A DNA stretch of 30,462 bases from Bacillota bacterium (GTDB lineage: Bacteria; Bacillota; Clostridia; Oscillospirales; Ruminococcaceae). A program made the translations under genes and the position numbers. The notes beneath the pieces were generated by a model. It had not been told where the DNA came from. It saw only the letters and a program-made list of their open reading frames with translations, and did no database searches. Location of the stretch: contig JAEZCT010000026.1 of NCBI GenBank assembly GCA_023433405.1, forward strand, positions 1 through 30,462. Direction: 5' to 3'. This document shows positions 1-7,504 of this stretch, one piece after another; positions within the stretch are counted from its first letter, which is position 1; each line of letters begins with the position of its first letter.

Positions 1-2
1 AG

Positions 3-122
3 AATCATCATTAAATTGTTGGAACGTCGGCTCCCGCGCCGACAGGCGGCTTACTTTTCTTGTTCGAGAAAAGTAAGCAAAAGCGAAGCAGGGACACCCT
101 GCACCCAGCTCAAAGCAAGGGC
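3..122 (+). repeat. Dispersed three-hairpin repeat, copy 1
   Basis: Near-identical to the sequence at 30336-30462: three substitutions near the 5' end and a 7-base insertion in the other copy. It can form three consecutive perfect hairpins. These are GTCGGC/GCCGAC (26-31 with 38-43), CTTACTTTTCT/AGAAAAGTAAG (50-60 with 67-77, loop TGTTCG) and GCAGGG/CCCTGC (88-93 with 97-102, loop ACA). No credible coding sequence runs through it. It reads as a structured non-coding mobile or repeat unit, and its presence at both window ends suggests the assembly broke in this repeat. Confidence 0.85.
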
Positions 123-147
123 AAACGGAGCATTGCTTGTGTGACCA

Positions 148-250
148 ATACTAATCCCCTCAAAAAGTGTAGATAAAAATCAAGTAAAAACCCATAAACT
201 AAAGCTTTTTACATGATTTTTATACACTTTTAAATCGGTTATTAGTATAA
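148..250 (-). repeat. 102-bp palindromic repeat, copy A (minus, arm subtype 2)
   Basis: On the minus strand it reads TTATACTAATAACCGATTT at one end and closes with GAGGGGATTAGTATT. Its inner stem is GTAAAAA/TTTTTAC, so the third base pair is A-T. The terminal pair set is ACTAAT/ATTAGT, which differs from most other copies (ACTATT/AATAGT) but is self-complementary. On the minus strand the hairpin at 306-261 lies 10 bases before its left end. Confidence 0.85.
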
Positions 251-260
251 GAACCTTCGG

Positions 261-306
261 CGCAAGCGCGTAAAGCTCAGTGGGGTAGCTGCGTTACGCG
301 CTTGCG
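261..306. other. Hairpin with perfect 13-bp stem
   Basis: CGCAAGCGCGTAA (261-273) pairs perfectly with TTACGCGCTTGCG (294-306) around a 20-base loop. No T-tract follows on either strand, so a standard intrinsic terminator is not clear. It lies between repeat copy A and another strong hairpin. Confidence 0.7.
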
Positions 307-347
307 AAACTTATAAAGAATTTTATCCAAAAATTCTTTATAAGTTT
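307..347. other. Hairpin with perfect 18-bp A/T-rich stem
   Basis: Bases 307-324 are the exact reverse complement of 330-347, with loop ATCCA. It abuts the preceding 13-bp-stem hairpin directly. Function unknown. The pair of stacked hairpins belongs to the composite non-coding block filling the first 480 bases. Confidence 0.75.
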
Positions 348-375
348 TACCCTTCGGCAAAATCCTGATGCCCCC

Positions 376-472
376 CGTATTTTGCCCTTGCTTTTCGCCC
401 TGGTCTGTAGTACTTCCTTTTTTCCCACACCTGCCACACAAGGCTACTTTGGTGCTGGGGGTACGGGGGTAC
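376..472 (+). repeat. 97-bp dispersed repeat, copy 1
   Basis: Matches 9444-9540 at all but three of 97 positions. It begins CGTATTTTGCCCTTGC and ends GGGGGTACGGGGGTAC. The segment TTTGCCCTTGCTTT (381-394) is the exact reverse complement of AAAGCAAGGGCAAA at 112-125, so repeat copy 1 of the three-hairpin unit and this repeat bracket the intervening DNA as inverted ends. A 66-codon minus-strand frame crosses it but resembles no protein I know. Confidence 0.85.
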
Positions 473-553
473 GCCATTAAACCATAACCAAAGAAAAGCC
501 CGAGCCGCAGCGGGTAAGCTTGCCCGCAGTCGTTAACAGGTCATGTACCGTAA

Positions 554-575
554 TGTAAAGCGGTTTAGCCTTACA
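554..575. promoter_or_regulatory. Inverted repeat upstream of xylA, operator candidate
   Basis: TGTAAAGC-N6-GCCTTACA is an interrupted palindrome with seven of eight arm positions complementary. It lies 113 bases before the xylA ATG. A sugar-responsive repressor site is a reasonable guess, but no regulator gene is adjacent and no clean -35/-10 pair is visible between 480 and 688. The rest of 473-688 shows no gene. Confidence 0.35.
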
Positions 576-688
576 CAAACAGCTAAAAATGCCCGTTTAA
601 GCCCTGTTTTGCAAGTGTTTTTTTGCAAGAACCGGTTTTATAAGGATATTTGGTCCACAAATTTAAAGAATTAAAGGAGTGTCAGTTT

Positions 689-2011
689 ATGAGCGAAATC
701 TTTGCAGGACTGCCCACAGTAAAATACGAAGGACCCGAGAGCAAAAACCCCTTTGCGTTTAAGTATTACGATGCTAACCGTACCATTCTTGGTAAGCCCA
801 TGAAGGAACACCTGCCCTTTGCAATGGCATGGTGGCACAACCTTTGCGCGGTAGGCGGCGATATGTTTGGCGCAGGCACCACCGATAAGCACTTTGGCGC
901 TGCCGAGACCGGCACCATGGATCATGCCAAGGCCAAGGTAGACGCGGGCTTTGAGTTTATGCAGAAGCTGGGTATTGAATACTTCTGCTTCCACGACACC
1001 GATATCGTTCCCGAAGGCGCTACCATTGCCGAGACCAACGCACGTCTGGACGAGATTAGCGATTACATCCTGGTTAAGATGAAGGAAACCGGCAAGAAGC
1101 TTTTGTGGGGTACCGCAAACATGTTCTCCAACCCCCGCTTTATGAACGGCGCAGGCAGCACAAACTCCGCCGACGTATACCTCTTTGCGGCGGCACAGGT
1201 GAAAAAGGCGCTGGATATTACCGTAAAGCTTGGCGGTAAGGGCTATGTATTCTGGGGCGGCCGTGAGGGCTATGAGACCCTGCTTAACACCGATATTAAG
1301 TTCGAGACCGATAATATTGCCCGCTTAATGAAGATGGCGGTAGCTTACGGCCGTAAGATTGGCTTTACCGGCGATTTCTACATCGAGCCAAAGCCCAAGG
1401 AGCCGATGAAGCACCAGTATGATTTTGATGCCGCGACCGCTATCGGCTTTGTTCGTCAGCATGGTCTGGATAAAGACTTTAAAATGAATATTGAAGCAAA
1501 CCATGCCACCCTTGCGGGGCATACCTTCCAGCACGACCTGCGCATCAGCGCCATTAACGGTATGCTGGGCAGCGTAGACGCAAACCAGGGCGATATGCTC
1601 TTAGGCTGGGATACCGACCAATTCCCCTCCAACGTATACGACACCACCCTTGCCATGTATGAAATCATCAAGGCAGGCGGCTTGACCGGCGGCTTAAACT
1701 TCGACTCGAAAACCCGCCGTCCCAGCTATACCTATGAGGATATGTTCCTAAGCTTTATCCTGGGTATGGATTCCTTTGCCCTTGGCTTAATCAAGGCTGC
1801 CGCAATTATTGAGGATGGCAGAATTGACGGCTTTGTTGAGGAGCGCTATGCAAGCTTTAAAACCGGCCTTGGCAAGAAGATTGTAGATGGTACAACCGAC
1901 CTTGAGGAGCTTGCAAAGGCTGCCGAGGCAATGGGCAAGCCCGCGCTGCCCGGCTCCGGTAAGCAGGAGTATTTAGAGAGTGTTGTTAACAACATCCTGT
2001 TTCGCGCATAA
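689..2011 (+). CDS. xylA: D-xylose isomerase
   Basis: Interconverts D-xylose and D-xylulose in the cytoplasm, the first step of the isomerase route. The ATG at 689 follows AAAGGAG at a good distance and gives 440 residues, the usual length for this family. An upstream in-frame TTG at 650 has no ribosome binding site and would add 13 atypical residues. Family hallmarks are present: the FHDTD motif with catalytic His102 and Asp105, the VFWGGREGYE and EPKPKEP segments, IEANHATLAGH, and the metal-binding stretch VDANQGD followed by WDTDQFP. All key residues look intact. It is followed after 351 bases by xylB in the same direction, with a long hairpin and a dispersed repeat between them. No xylose transporter or XylR is in the window. 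Confidence 0.97.
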   Translation: MSEIFAGLPTVKYEGPESKNPFAFKYYDANRTILGKPMKEHLPFAMAWWHNLCAVGGDMFGAGTTDKHFGAAETGTMDHAKAKVDAGFEFMQKLGIEYFCFHDTDIVPEGATIAETNARLDEISDYILVKMKETGKKLLWGTANMFSNPRFMNGAGSTNSADVYLFAAAQVKKALDITVKLGGKGYVFWGGREGYETLLNTDIKFETDNIARLMKMAVAYGRKIGFTGDFYIEPKPKEPMKHQYDFDAATAIGFVRQHGLDKDFKMNIEANHATLAGHTFQHDLRISAINGMLGSVDANQGDMLLGWDTDQFPSNVYDTTLAMYEIIKAGGLTGGLNFDSKTRRPSYTYEDMFLSFILGMDSFALGLIKAAAIIEDGRIDGFVEERYASFKTGLGKKIVDGTTDLEELAKAAEAMGKPALPGSGKQEYLESVVNNILFRA

Positions 2012-2030
2012 TTAACGAGTAAAAATATCA

Positions 2031-2102
2031 GCCGCCGAACTGTACGGGGTTAGTTTGTGAAAAACCAAACTTGCTTCTCTTCTCCCTGTACAAGACGGCG
2101 GC
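2031..2102 (+). other. Long hairpin 20 nt downstream of xylA
   Basis: GCCGCCG (2031-2037) pairs with CGGCGGC. After a 3x3 internal loop, TGTACGGGG pairs with CCCTGTACA through one G-T wobble. The large loop contains a further AGTTTG/CAAACT stem. No T-run follows, so it is not a textbook intrinsic terminator. It may stabilise the xylA 3' end, allow partial termination, or be a processing site between xylA and xylB. Confidence 0.6.
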
Positions 2103-2218
2103 TTATCCTAATCCCCCAACCAAAGCAAAGCGCAGCGGCAGGGTTTATTGAGTTCTATCGCATCCTTTTAAGCCAAGAATAGTTTGACGAACAGTAAGGG
2201 CAAAAATTGATACAGTTT

Positions 2219-2320
2219 ATACTATTATCCGATTTAAAAGTGTATGAAAATCATGTGAAAAGCTTTAATTTATGAATTTTGACGCGGATTTTTATCAACA
2301 CTTTTATCGGAGAATAGTAT
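2219..2320 (+). repeat. 102-bp palindromic repeat, copy B (plus)
   Basis: Starts ATACTATTATCCGATTT and ends ATCGGAGAATAGTAT. The arms fold back as a near full-length hairpin: AAAAGTGT with ACACTTTT and GATTTTTAT with an ATGAAAATC variant. The inner stem is GTGAAAA opposite TTTTGAC, so the third pair is mismatched in this copy. It lies between xylA and xylB, co-directional with both. Confidence 0.9.
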
Positions 2321-2362
2321 TAGTATTGTATCGCTGCCAGAAAGAGAAAGGAACCGTCAAGT

Positions 2363-3886
2363 ATGAAGTATTTGCTGGGTATTGATCTTGGAACCTCCGG
2401 CACCAAAACGGTATTGTTTACAACGGCGGGTGAGGCGGTTGCCTCGAGCACCGTAGAATACCCCATGGCACAGCCGCAAAACGGCTGGGCAGAGCAGGCT
2501 CCCGCCGATTGGTGGGATGCGGCGGTACGCACCATCCGTGTAGTGCTTGAAAAAAGCGGGGCGAGCTCCAAGGATATTGCGGGTATCGGTATCTCGGGCC
2601 AGATGCATGGTCTGGTTATGCTGGATGCGGCAGGAGAGGTCCTGCGCCCAAGTATTATTTGGTGCGACGGCAGAACCGGTGAGGAATGCCGCGAAATGAC
2701 CGAGATTATCGGCGCGAAGCGCCTGATTGAGATTACAGCAAACCCCGCGCTCACCGGCTTTACCGCCTCAAAAATTATGTGGGTAAAAAAGCATGAGCCG
2801 GAGCTGTACAAGCGCTGCGCCCATATTCTGTTACCCAAGGACTATATTCGCTACAAGCTTACCGGTGAGTTTGCCACCGAGGTAAGCGATGCCTCGGGTA
2901 TGCAGCTTATGGATGTGCCGGGACGCTGCTGGTCTACAGAGGTGCTTGATAAGCTGGGGATTGATATTGCCCTGCTTGGCAAAATGTATGAAAGCTGCGA
3001 GGTTACCGGCTCTGTCACCGATGAGGCGGCAAGGCTTACCGGACTGAGTGCCGGAACCATTGTTGTGGGTGGCGCGGGCGATAACGCCGCCGCCGCCATC
3101 GGCACCGGCGTGGTGCGTGAGGGGAAGATGTTTGCCACCATTGGCACCAGCGGCGTGGTGTTTGCCCATACGGATAAGGTTTGCATTCAGCCGGAGGGTC
3201 GTGTGCATACCTTCTGCGGTGCCGTACCCGGCGCATGGGTGGTTATGAGCTGTACGCTTGCCGCGGGGCTGTCGTTAAAATGGTTCCGTGACCAGTTCTG
3301 CCCCGCCGAGATTCGCGTTGCCGCCGGGATGGGGGTAGACCCGTATTATCTCATGGACCAGGAGGCGGCGAAGGTACCCATTGGCGCAAACCGTCTGGTT
3401 TACCTGCCGTACCTCATGGGGGAGCGCAGCCCGCTGCTCGATGAGAACGCCCGCGGCGTATTCTTTGGCCTTAGCGCCATTCACACCCGTCAGGATCTTC
3501 TGCGCGCGGTGATGGAGGGGGTTATCTACTCCCAGCGCCAGTGCCTCGACCTGCTTTTGGATATGGGTGTAAAAACCGGCGTAGTCGCCGCAACCGGCGG
3601 CGGCGGCACCAGCCCCATCTGGCGCCAGATGATGGCGGATGTATTTAACATGCCCGTCAACACCATTGCCAACCGCGAAGGTCCCGCCCTTGGCGTGGCA
3701 ATTCTGGCCGGCGTGGGCGCGGGCGTTTACGCAAGCGTGCAGGATGCCTGCGAGCAGCTGATTAAGGTGAACCCCGAGCAGGCGCCCATAGTCGAAAACA
3801 GTGCAAGGTATGAGGGCTATTACCAAATTTACCGCGCCCTGTACCCCCAGCTAAAGGAGAGCTTTCACCAGCTTGCGAAGCTGTAG
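2363..3886 (+). CDS. xylB: Xylulokinase (FGGY carbohydrate kinase)
   Basis: Phosphorylates D-xylulose with ATP to D-xylulose 5-phosphate, feeding the pentose phosphate pathway. The protein has 507 residues, normal for the family. The N-terminal phosphate-binding segment DLGTSGTKT (residues 7-15) and the MHGLV segment typical of xylulokinases are visible. So are the VVGGAGDNAA stretch with the likely catalytic Asp and the C-terminal ATGGGG segment of the ATPase fold. The ATG follows AAAGGA. It acts directly after XylA, the preceding gene on the same strand. Whether both share one transcript is unclear because a hairpin and a repeat separate them. A C/G-rich terminator-like hairpin follows the stop. 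Confidence 0.96.
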   Translation: MKYLLGIDLGTSGTKTVLFTTAGEAVASSTVEYPMAQPQNGWAEQAPADWWDAAVRTIRVVLEKSGASSKDIAGIGISGQMHGLVMLDAAGEVLRPSIIWCDGRTGEECREMTEIIGAKRLIEITANPALTGFTASKIMWVKKHEPELYKRCAHILLPKDYIRYKLTGEFATEVSDASGMQLMDVPGRCWSTEVLDKLGIDIALLGKMYESCEVTGSVTDEAARLTGLSAGTIVVGGAGDNAAAAIGTGVVREGKMFATIGTSGVVFAHTDKVCIQPEGRVHTFCGAVPGAWVVMSCTLAAGLSLKWFRDQFCPAEIRVAAGMGVDPYYLMDQEAAKVPIGANRLVYLPYLMGERSPLLDENARGVFFGLSAIHTRQDLLRAVMEGVIYSQRQCLDLLLDMGVKTGVVAATGGGGTSPIWRQMMADVFNMPVNTIANREGPALGVAILAGVGAGVYASVQDACEQLIKVNPEQAPIVENSARYEGYYQIYRALYPQLKESFHQLAKL

Positions 3887-3906
3887 GATTAGCACACGGC
3901 AAAACA

Positions 3907-3945
3907 CACGCCCCCTTTCACCGAGCAGCGGTGGGAGGGGGCGTG
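3907..3945 (+). terminator. Terminator-like hairpin after xylB
   Basis: CACGCCCCCT pairs with AGGGGGCGTG (10 bp), with an inner CACCG/CGGTG stem. It lies 20 nt past the xylB stop. The following sequence is GTTATACAC instead of a strong T-run, because a repeat fragment begins two bases later. Confidence 0.65.
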
Positions 3946-3947
3946 GT

Positions 3948-3976
3948 TATACACTATTAAATCGGATATTAGTATA
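3948..3976 (-). repeat. Truncated 102-bp repeat, copy C
   Basis: Only the left-end 29 bases are present, reading on the minus strand TATACTAATATCCGATTT then AATAGTGTATA. The remaining arm and loop are missing, with the truncation point at the terminator hairpin. It is a deletion relic or a solo end. Confidence 0.65.
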
Positions 3977-4080
3977 ATGAACCAAACAAAAGGCATAAAG
4001 GAGGCGTTTGCCCAAAATATCGCAAATAATAGTTACCCCAATGCACGTCTGCCAAACCATGGACAACAAGGAGGAACGAA

Positions 4081-4947
4081 ATGCTTACGATTGATAAGGA
4101 AGAATTGTACCGCAAAATTGAGGAGTCCCTGTTTCTGCCCAGACTGCCCGAAAAAACACGGCTGATATTCCTGCTCTTAAGTACGCCGAGCCTTGTTAAC
4201 GTTGACCTGCTTGCCGAAAAGCTGGAGGAGGACGCGGAGCTCAAACAGCTTATGCTATCCCGCATAAGTTCGGGGTATTTTGGCATTCGGTCTATCTCGG
4301 ATATTAAGCAGGCGGTGACGCTGCTGGGGCTTGAAGCTGTGCAAAACCTGCTAATCTTTTTTATTGCGCAAAAATTCTTTGAAATACTTGAGCCGGGCAG
4401 GTCGGTAATTTTTAGCATGAAGAAATACTGGCGGCATGTTTTGGCGACCTCGGTGGCGGCGGACCTAATCTCGGAACGGCTGGGTCACCCAAACCGCTAT
4501 CGGATGTTTACCTACGGCCTCAACCACGATATTGGGTTGCTTGCGATGAATGCCTGCCTACCCGAGGAGCTGGATGCCATTACAACAAAAATTATGAGCG
4601 GTATCCCTCAAATCGTGGCGGAAAAGGCCGTGCTGGGGGGGACGACCCACGACCAAATAGGCGCGTGGCTGTGTGAACGGTGGAATTTTACGCCTGAAAT
4701 TACCCGTGTGGTACAGTACCATCACACGCCCTTTTTGTGTAAGGAGGATGAACAGACTATCTACATAATGTTTTTAGCCGATACCATCGGTACAAATTAT
4801 TATGAAAAGCTGCTCAATATTCATAACAGCATGTACGCAAATAACCAGATATTAAACGCCCTGGGGCTGACCTTTGAGGACCAGCAGGAAATAGGCAAGC
4901 AGCTGCCGGAGCGGGTGGATAAGCTGGTGTCGAGCTTTATTCTATAA
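4081..4947 (+). CDS. HDOD domain protein
   Basis: A 288-residue soluble protein recognised as an HDOD (HD-related output domain) protein, found in bacterial signalling networks. The region around residues 20-215 has the all-helical HDOD pattern: ISSGYFG, then SDIKQAVTLLG, KYWRHVLAT and an HD dyad in GLNHDIGLL (His149, Asp150). Unlike true HD phosphohydrolases, HDOD proteins usually lack the full metal-binding set, so catalysis is not assumed. GGAGG sits just before the ATG. It converges with a chemoreceptor gene whose stop codon is 44 bases away. Partners are unknown; a role in motility or cyclic-nucleotide signalling is inference from context. Confidence 0.88.
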   Translation: MLTIDKEELYRKIEESLFLPRLPEKTRLIFLLLSTPSLVNVDLLAEKLEEDAELKQLMLSRISSGYFGIRSISDIKQAVTLLGLEAVQNLLIFFIAQKFFEILEPGRSVIFSMKKYWRHVLATSVAADLISERLGHPNRYRMFTYGLNHDIGLLAMNACLPEELDAITTKIMSGIPQIVAEKAVLGGTTHDQIGAWLCERWNFTPEITRVVQYHHTPFLCKEDEQTIYIMFLADTIGTNYYEKLLNIHNSMYANNQILNALGLTFEDQQEIGKQLPERVDKLVSSFIL

Positions 4948-4991
4948 GCAAAAAACGGTTATTCGCTTTAGCTTGCGGGGCGGGCATTAAA

Positions 4992-6482
4992 CTACCGCGA
5001 CTCTTGCAGCTGTCCCTTCAGCTCAACAGATTGTGTCCTAAGGGTTTGCATATTGCCGCCAATGGTGGTAAGGTAGGCGCTTTGCTCGGTAATCGCCGCG
5101 TTAATCTCCTCCGCCGCCGCGGAGTTTTCCGCCGAGATGTCGGCAATGCGTTCTATGCGCTCCATAATGCCGGTGTCGTTGGAGGCAACCTCCTCCATAA
5201 AGCCGTTTTCTTCCCGTATAATCGTATCAAGAGCCAAAAAGCCCGCCCGCATCTCCTCAAAGCTTATCACCAGCGCATCCATAATACTGCCGCCGGTTTC
5301 TACCGATTGCTTTTGGGCGCTTACTAAGGTCAGGGCGGCGTTGGCGGAGGAGGAAATGGCGCGGATGATATCCTCAATCTCGGTGGCGGTAACACGGGTT
5401 TGCGCGGCAAGCTCCTTGACCTCGCCCGCCACAACCGCAAAGCCCTTGCCGTGCTCCCCGGCGCGCGCCGCCTCAATGGAGGCGTTAATCGCAAGCAGGT
5501 TTGTTTTGCGCGAGATGTTTGATATCTCGCCAAGCAGCCCGTTTACCCGCGTCATATTCTCATGAAACGCCGTCATGGTCTCATATGCCGCGTCGGAGCT
5601 TAGCCGCAGCTGCCCAATCTCCCGGTTCATGGTGTTTGCCTGCTCCACATTATGCTCAATCTCGGTGCGCAGGCTTCCGGCGGTGCTCACCGCCCTTTGC
5701 GAGAGCTCCTTGGTTTGCTCAATCCGGTGCAGGGAGCTTGCGGCAAGGGAGGTAACCGCCGAGGCCTCATCCGTTTGGCTTGAAATCCCCTCCACCATCT
5801 GCGTGGTGGCCGACATCACCGATTCGCTTGCGACTACGGCTTCCTCCATATTCGCGCCGGTCTCCTGAATATTGCGGTCAAGAAAGCCCACGGTCTTTTT
5901 TACCGATTCCATCAGCTCGTTTAGGCGGGTAAGCAGGCTGTCGGCTTTTTGCTTTGCCTCTGTCGCGTCGTAGATATAACGATACCCCCGGCGCACCAGC
6001 GCAAACAGGATAGCCGAGGCGGCGTTCATGCGCAATAGCTGAGAAAGCCCTTCAAGCACCGACATTTCGGCGGTAATTACCCCGTTGTTTAACACCAGCA
6101 TGGTAATGACCGAAAACAGGTTGATTACCACCACATGAACCACAATCAGCTTTCGCTGGTAGTAAAGCCCGCCCAGCATCAGGCTGCATATCATAATGAT
6201 ATAAAAGCTGGGCTGCTCCCCTAAGGCGATGGCTAAAGCCATATCCATCACCGGCGGGGCAAGGGGCAGCAGAATGCCCTTGATAACCTGTGGGATAAAC
6301 CTTGGCCAATACAGGAGGTTGGCGACAATAATGCCGCCAAATAATGCAAAGTCGGTGGAATGGTTGTTGCTGAGGACGTTGGAAACATAGAACAATATTG
6401 CCGCCCCGCAGGTAATAATGTAATTAAGAAAATTAGGCATCTTGTAGTCCATCATAACAACTACGTCATTTTTATGCTGCAT
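4992..6482 (-). CDS. Methyl-accepting chemotaxis protein with multi-pass membrane N-terminus
   Basis: Chemoreceptor of 496 residues. Residues about 18-165 are hydrophobic with around six membrane spans and little periplasmic sequence, in place of the common two-span sensor. The cytoplasmic coiled-coil signalling domain follows, with the conserved hairpin tip around 318-365 (SRKTNLLAINASIEAARAG, then GKGFAVVAGEV). No HAMP domain is obvious between them. GGAG lies about 10 bases before the ATG at 6482. The membrane-embedded sensor suggests it reads a membrane-soluble or energy-related signal, but this is inference. It is transcribed toward the HDOD gene. CheA, CheW and CheY partners are not in the window. 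Confidence 0.93.
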   Translation of the reverse strand: MQHKNDVVVMMDYKMPNFLNYIITCGAAILFYVSNVLSNNHSTDFALFGGIIVANLLYWPRFIPQVIKGILLPLAPPVMDMALAIALGEQPSFYIIMICSLMLGGLYYQRKLIVVHVVVINLFSVITMLVLNNGVITAEMSVLEGLSQLLRMNAASAILFALVRRGYRYIYDATEAKQKADSLLTRLNELMESVKKTVGFLDRNIQETGANMEEAVVASESVMSATTQMVEGISSQTDEASAVTSLAASSLHRIEQTKELSQRAVSTAGSLRTEIEHNVEQANTMNREIGQLRLSSDAAYETMTAFHENMTRVNGLLGEISNISRKTNLLAINASIEAARAGEHGKGFAVVAGEVKELAAQTRVTATEIEDIIRAISSSANAALTLVSAQKQSVETGGSIMDALVISFEEMRAGFLALDTIIREENGFMEEVASNDTGIMERIERIADISAENSAAAEEINAAITEQSAYLTTIGGNMQTLRTQSVELKGQLQESR

Positions 6483-6542
6483 TATTATTACTCCATCTGT
6501 TATAGTGTTAGTCTGGGCGCATTGCCTGCAAAAAATTGCTTT

Positions 6543-6647
6543 ATACTATTATCCGATTAAAAAGTGTATAAAAATCAAGTTAAAATCTTTAATTTATGGA
6601 TTTTAACGCGGATTTTTATCAACACTTTTATTATCGGAGAATAGTAT
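6543..6647 (+). repeat. 102-bp palindromic repeat, copy D (plus)
   Basis: Inner stem is GTTAAAATC/GATTTTAAC, a T-A pair at the covarying third position and a perfect 9-bp stem. A three-base TTA duplication lengthens the right arm to 105 bp. It is placed between the divergent chemoreceptor and dCMP deaminase genes, with no terminator upstream. Confidence 0.9.
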
Positions 6648-6947
6648 TACCAATGCCTTTGACTATCGGGCCTTAAAAAAATCGGCACACGTCCTAATAC
6701 TGCTTTGGGTAAAATACGATATTAGTGTAATTATATTGTTTTTGGTCTTTATTTGCAAGAAACAAAGCAATGATTGTAGGATTTATCATGTAATAAACCT
6801 GTAAAAATAGGGGTTCTGTGCGTTTTGTGCCTTTTTTTATGAAAGTGTGACGGGGCTTCTCTTTTATGGCGTGGTGTGCTAAAATATTGCTTGTTAATCT
6901 TGCCTGTTTACTTTTTAATTTTGCACGGGAAGGGATGGATTGCAGCG
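6648..6947. other. Gene-free A/T-rich stretch before the dCMP deaminase
   Basis: No convincing gene. 6695-6730 reads TAATACT, then a short middle, then CGATATTAGTGTAA, which resembles the two ends of the 102-bp repeat joined by an internal deletion; this is weak. A TAAAAT at about 6889 could be a -10 box for the downstream gene, but its -35 is poor. Confidence 0.3.
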
Positions 6948-7430
6948 ATGGCAAAACGGAGTGACTATATTTCATGGGACGAATATTTTATGGGCATTGC
7001 TCTAATATCGGCAATGCGCAGCAAGGACCCGGGAACGCAGGTGGGCTGCTGTATTGTGAGCGATACAAACCGTATTGCCTCTGTAGGCTATAACGGGATG
7101 CCGGCAGGCTGCTCGGATGACGAATACCCATGGGAGCGGGACGGCGAACAGCTGGATACGAAATATGTGTACGTTTGCCATGCCGAGCTTAACGCAATTT
7201 TAAGCTATAACGGCGGCAGTATGCAAGGCTATAAGCTTTACACCACCCTGTTTCCCTGCAATGAATGCACCAAGGCCATTATTCAAAAGGGGATAAAGGA
7301 GATTATTTTTTATGACGATAAATATGCCCAAAGCGATATTGTCATAGCCGCTAAGCGAATGCTGGTCTCGGCAGGGGTTGCCTACCGGCAGTATGTGCCC
7401 TCGGATAAAGCAATCAGCTTTCGGCTGTAG
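6948..7430 (+). CDS. Deoxycytidylate (dCMP) deaminase family protein
   Basis: Likely converts dCMP to dUMP for dTTP synthesis; it is similar in type to ComEB. The start MAKRSDYISW at 6948 gives 160 residues, as expected, and lies 12 bases after GGAAGGGA. A longer frame from 6876 would add a hydrophobic tail with no family equivalent. The zinc site is complete: His78-Ala-Glu80 (CHAELNAIL) and Cys104/Cys107 (FPCNECTKAI). The upstream GYNGMPAGCSD segment and the spacing fit dCMP deaminases better than cytidine or tRNA deaminases. The next gene starts 75 bases downstream on the same strand, so the two may be co-transcribed. Confidence 0.93.
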   Translation: MAKRSDYISWDEYFMGIALISAMRSKDPGTQVGCCIVSDTNRIASVGYNGMPAGCSDDEYPWERDGEQLDTKYVYVCHAELNAILSYNGGSMQGYKLYTTLFPCNECTKAIIQKGIKEIIFYDDKYAQSDIVIAAKRMLVSAGVAYRQYVPSDKAISFRL

Positions 7431-7504
7431 CCAAAAGCCGCGCAAAAGCAGGGCGGCGCATGGTTTAAAAAATGAGCTAAGGCTTCTCGCCGGAAAGGAA
7501 CCCC

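Noticed and set aside
277..477. 66-codon minus-strand frame over the 97-bp repeat
   Set aside because: The corresponding repeat at 9444 is read in another frame with different ends, and the peptide has no family resemblance. It is more likely non-coding repeat DNA.
550..575. CcpA (cre) site upstream of xylA
   Set aside because: TGTAAAGCGGTTTA fails the central CG spacing and the 3' end of the cre consensus on both strands.
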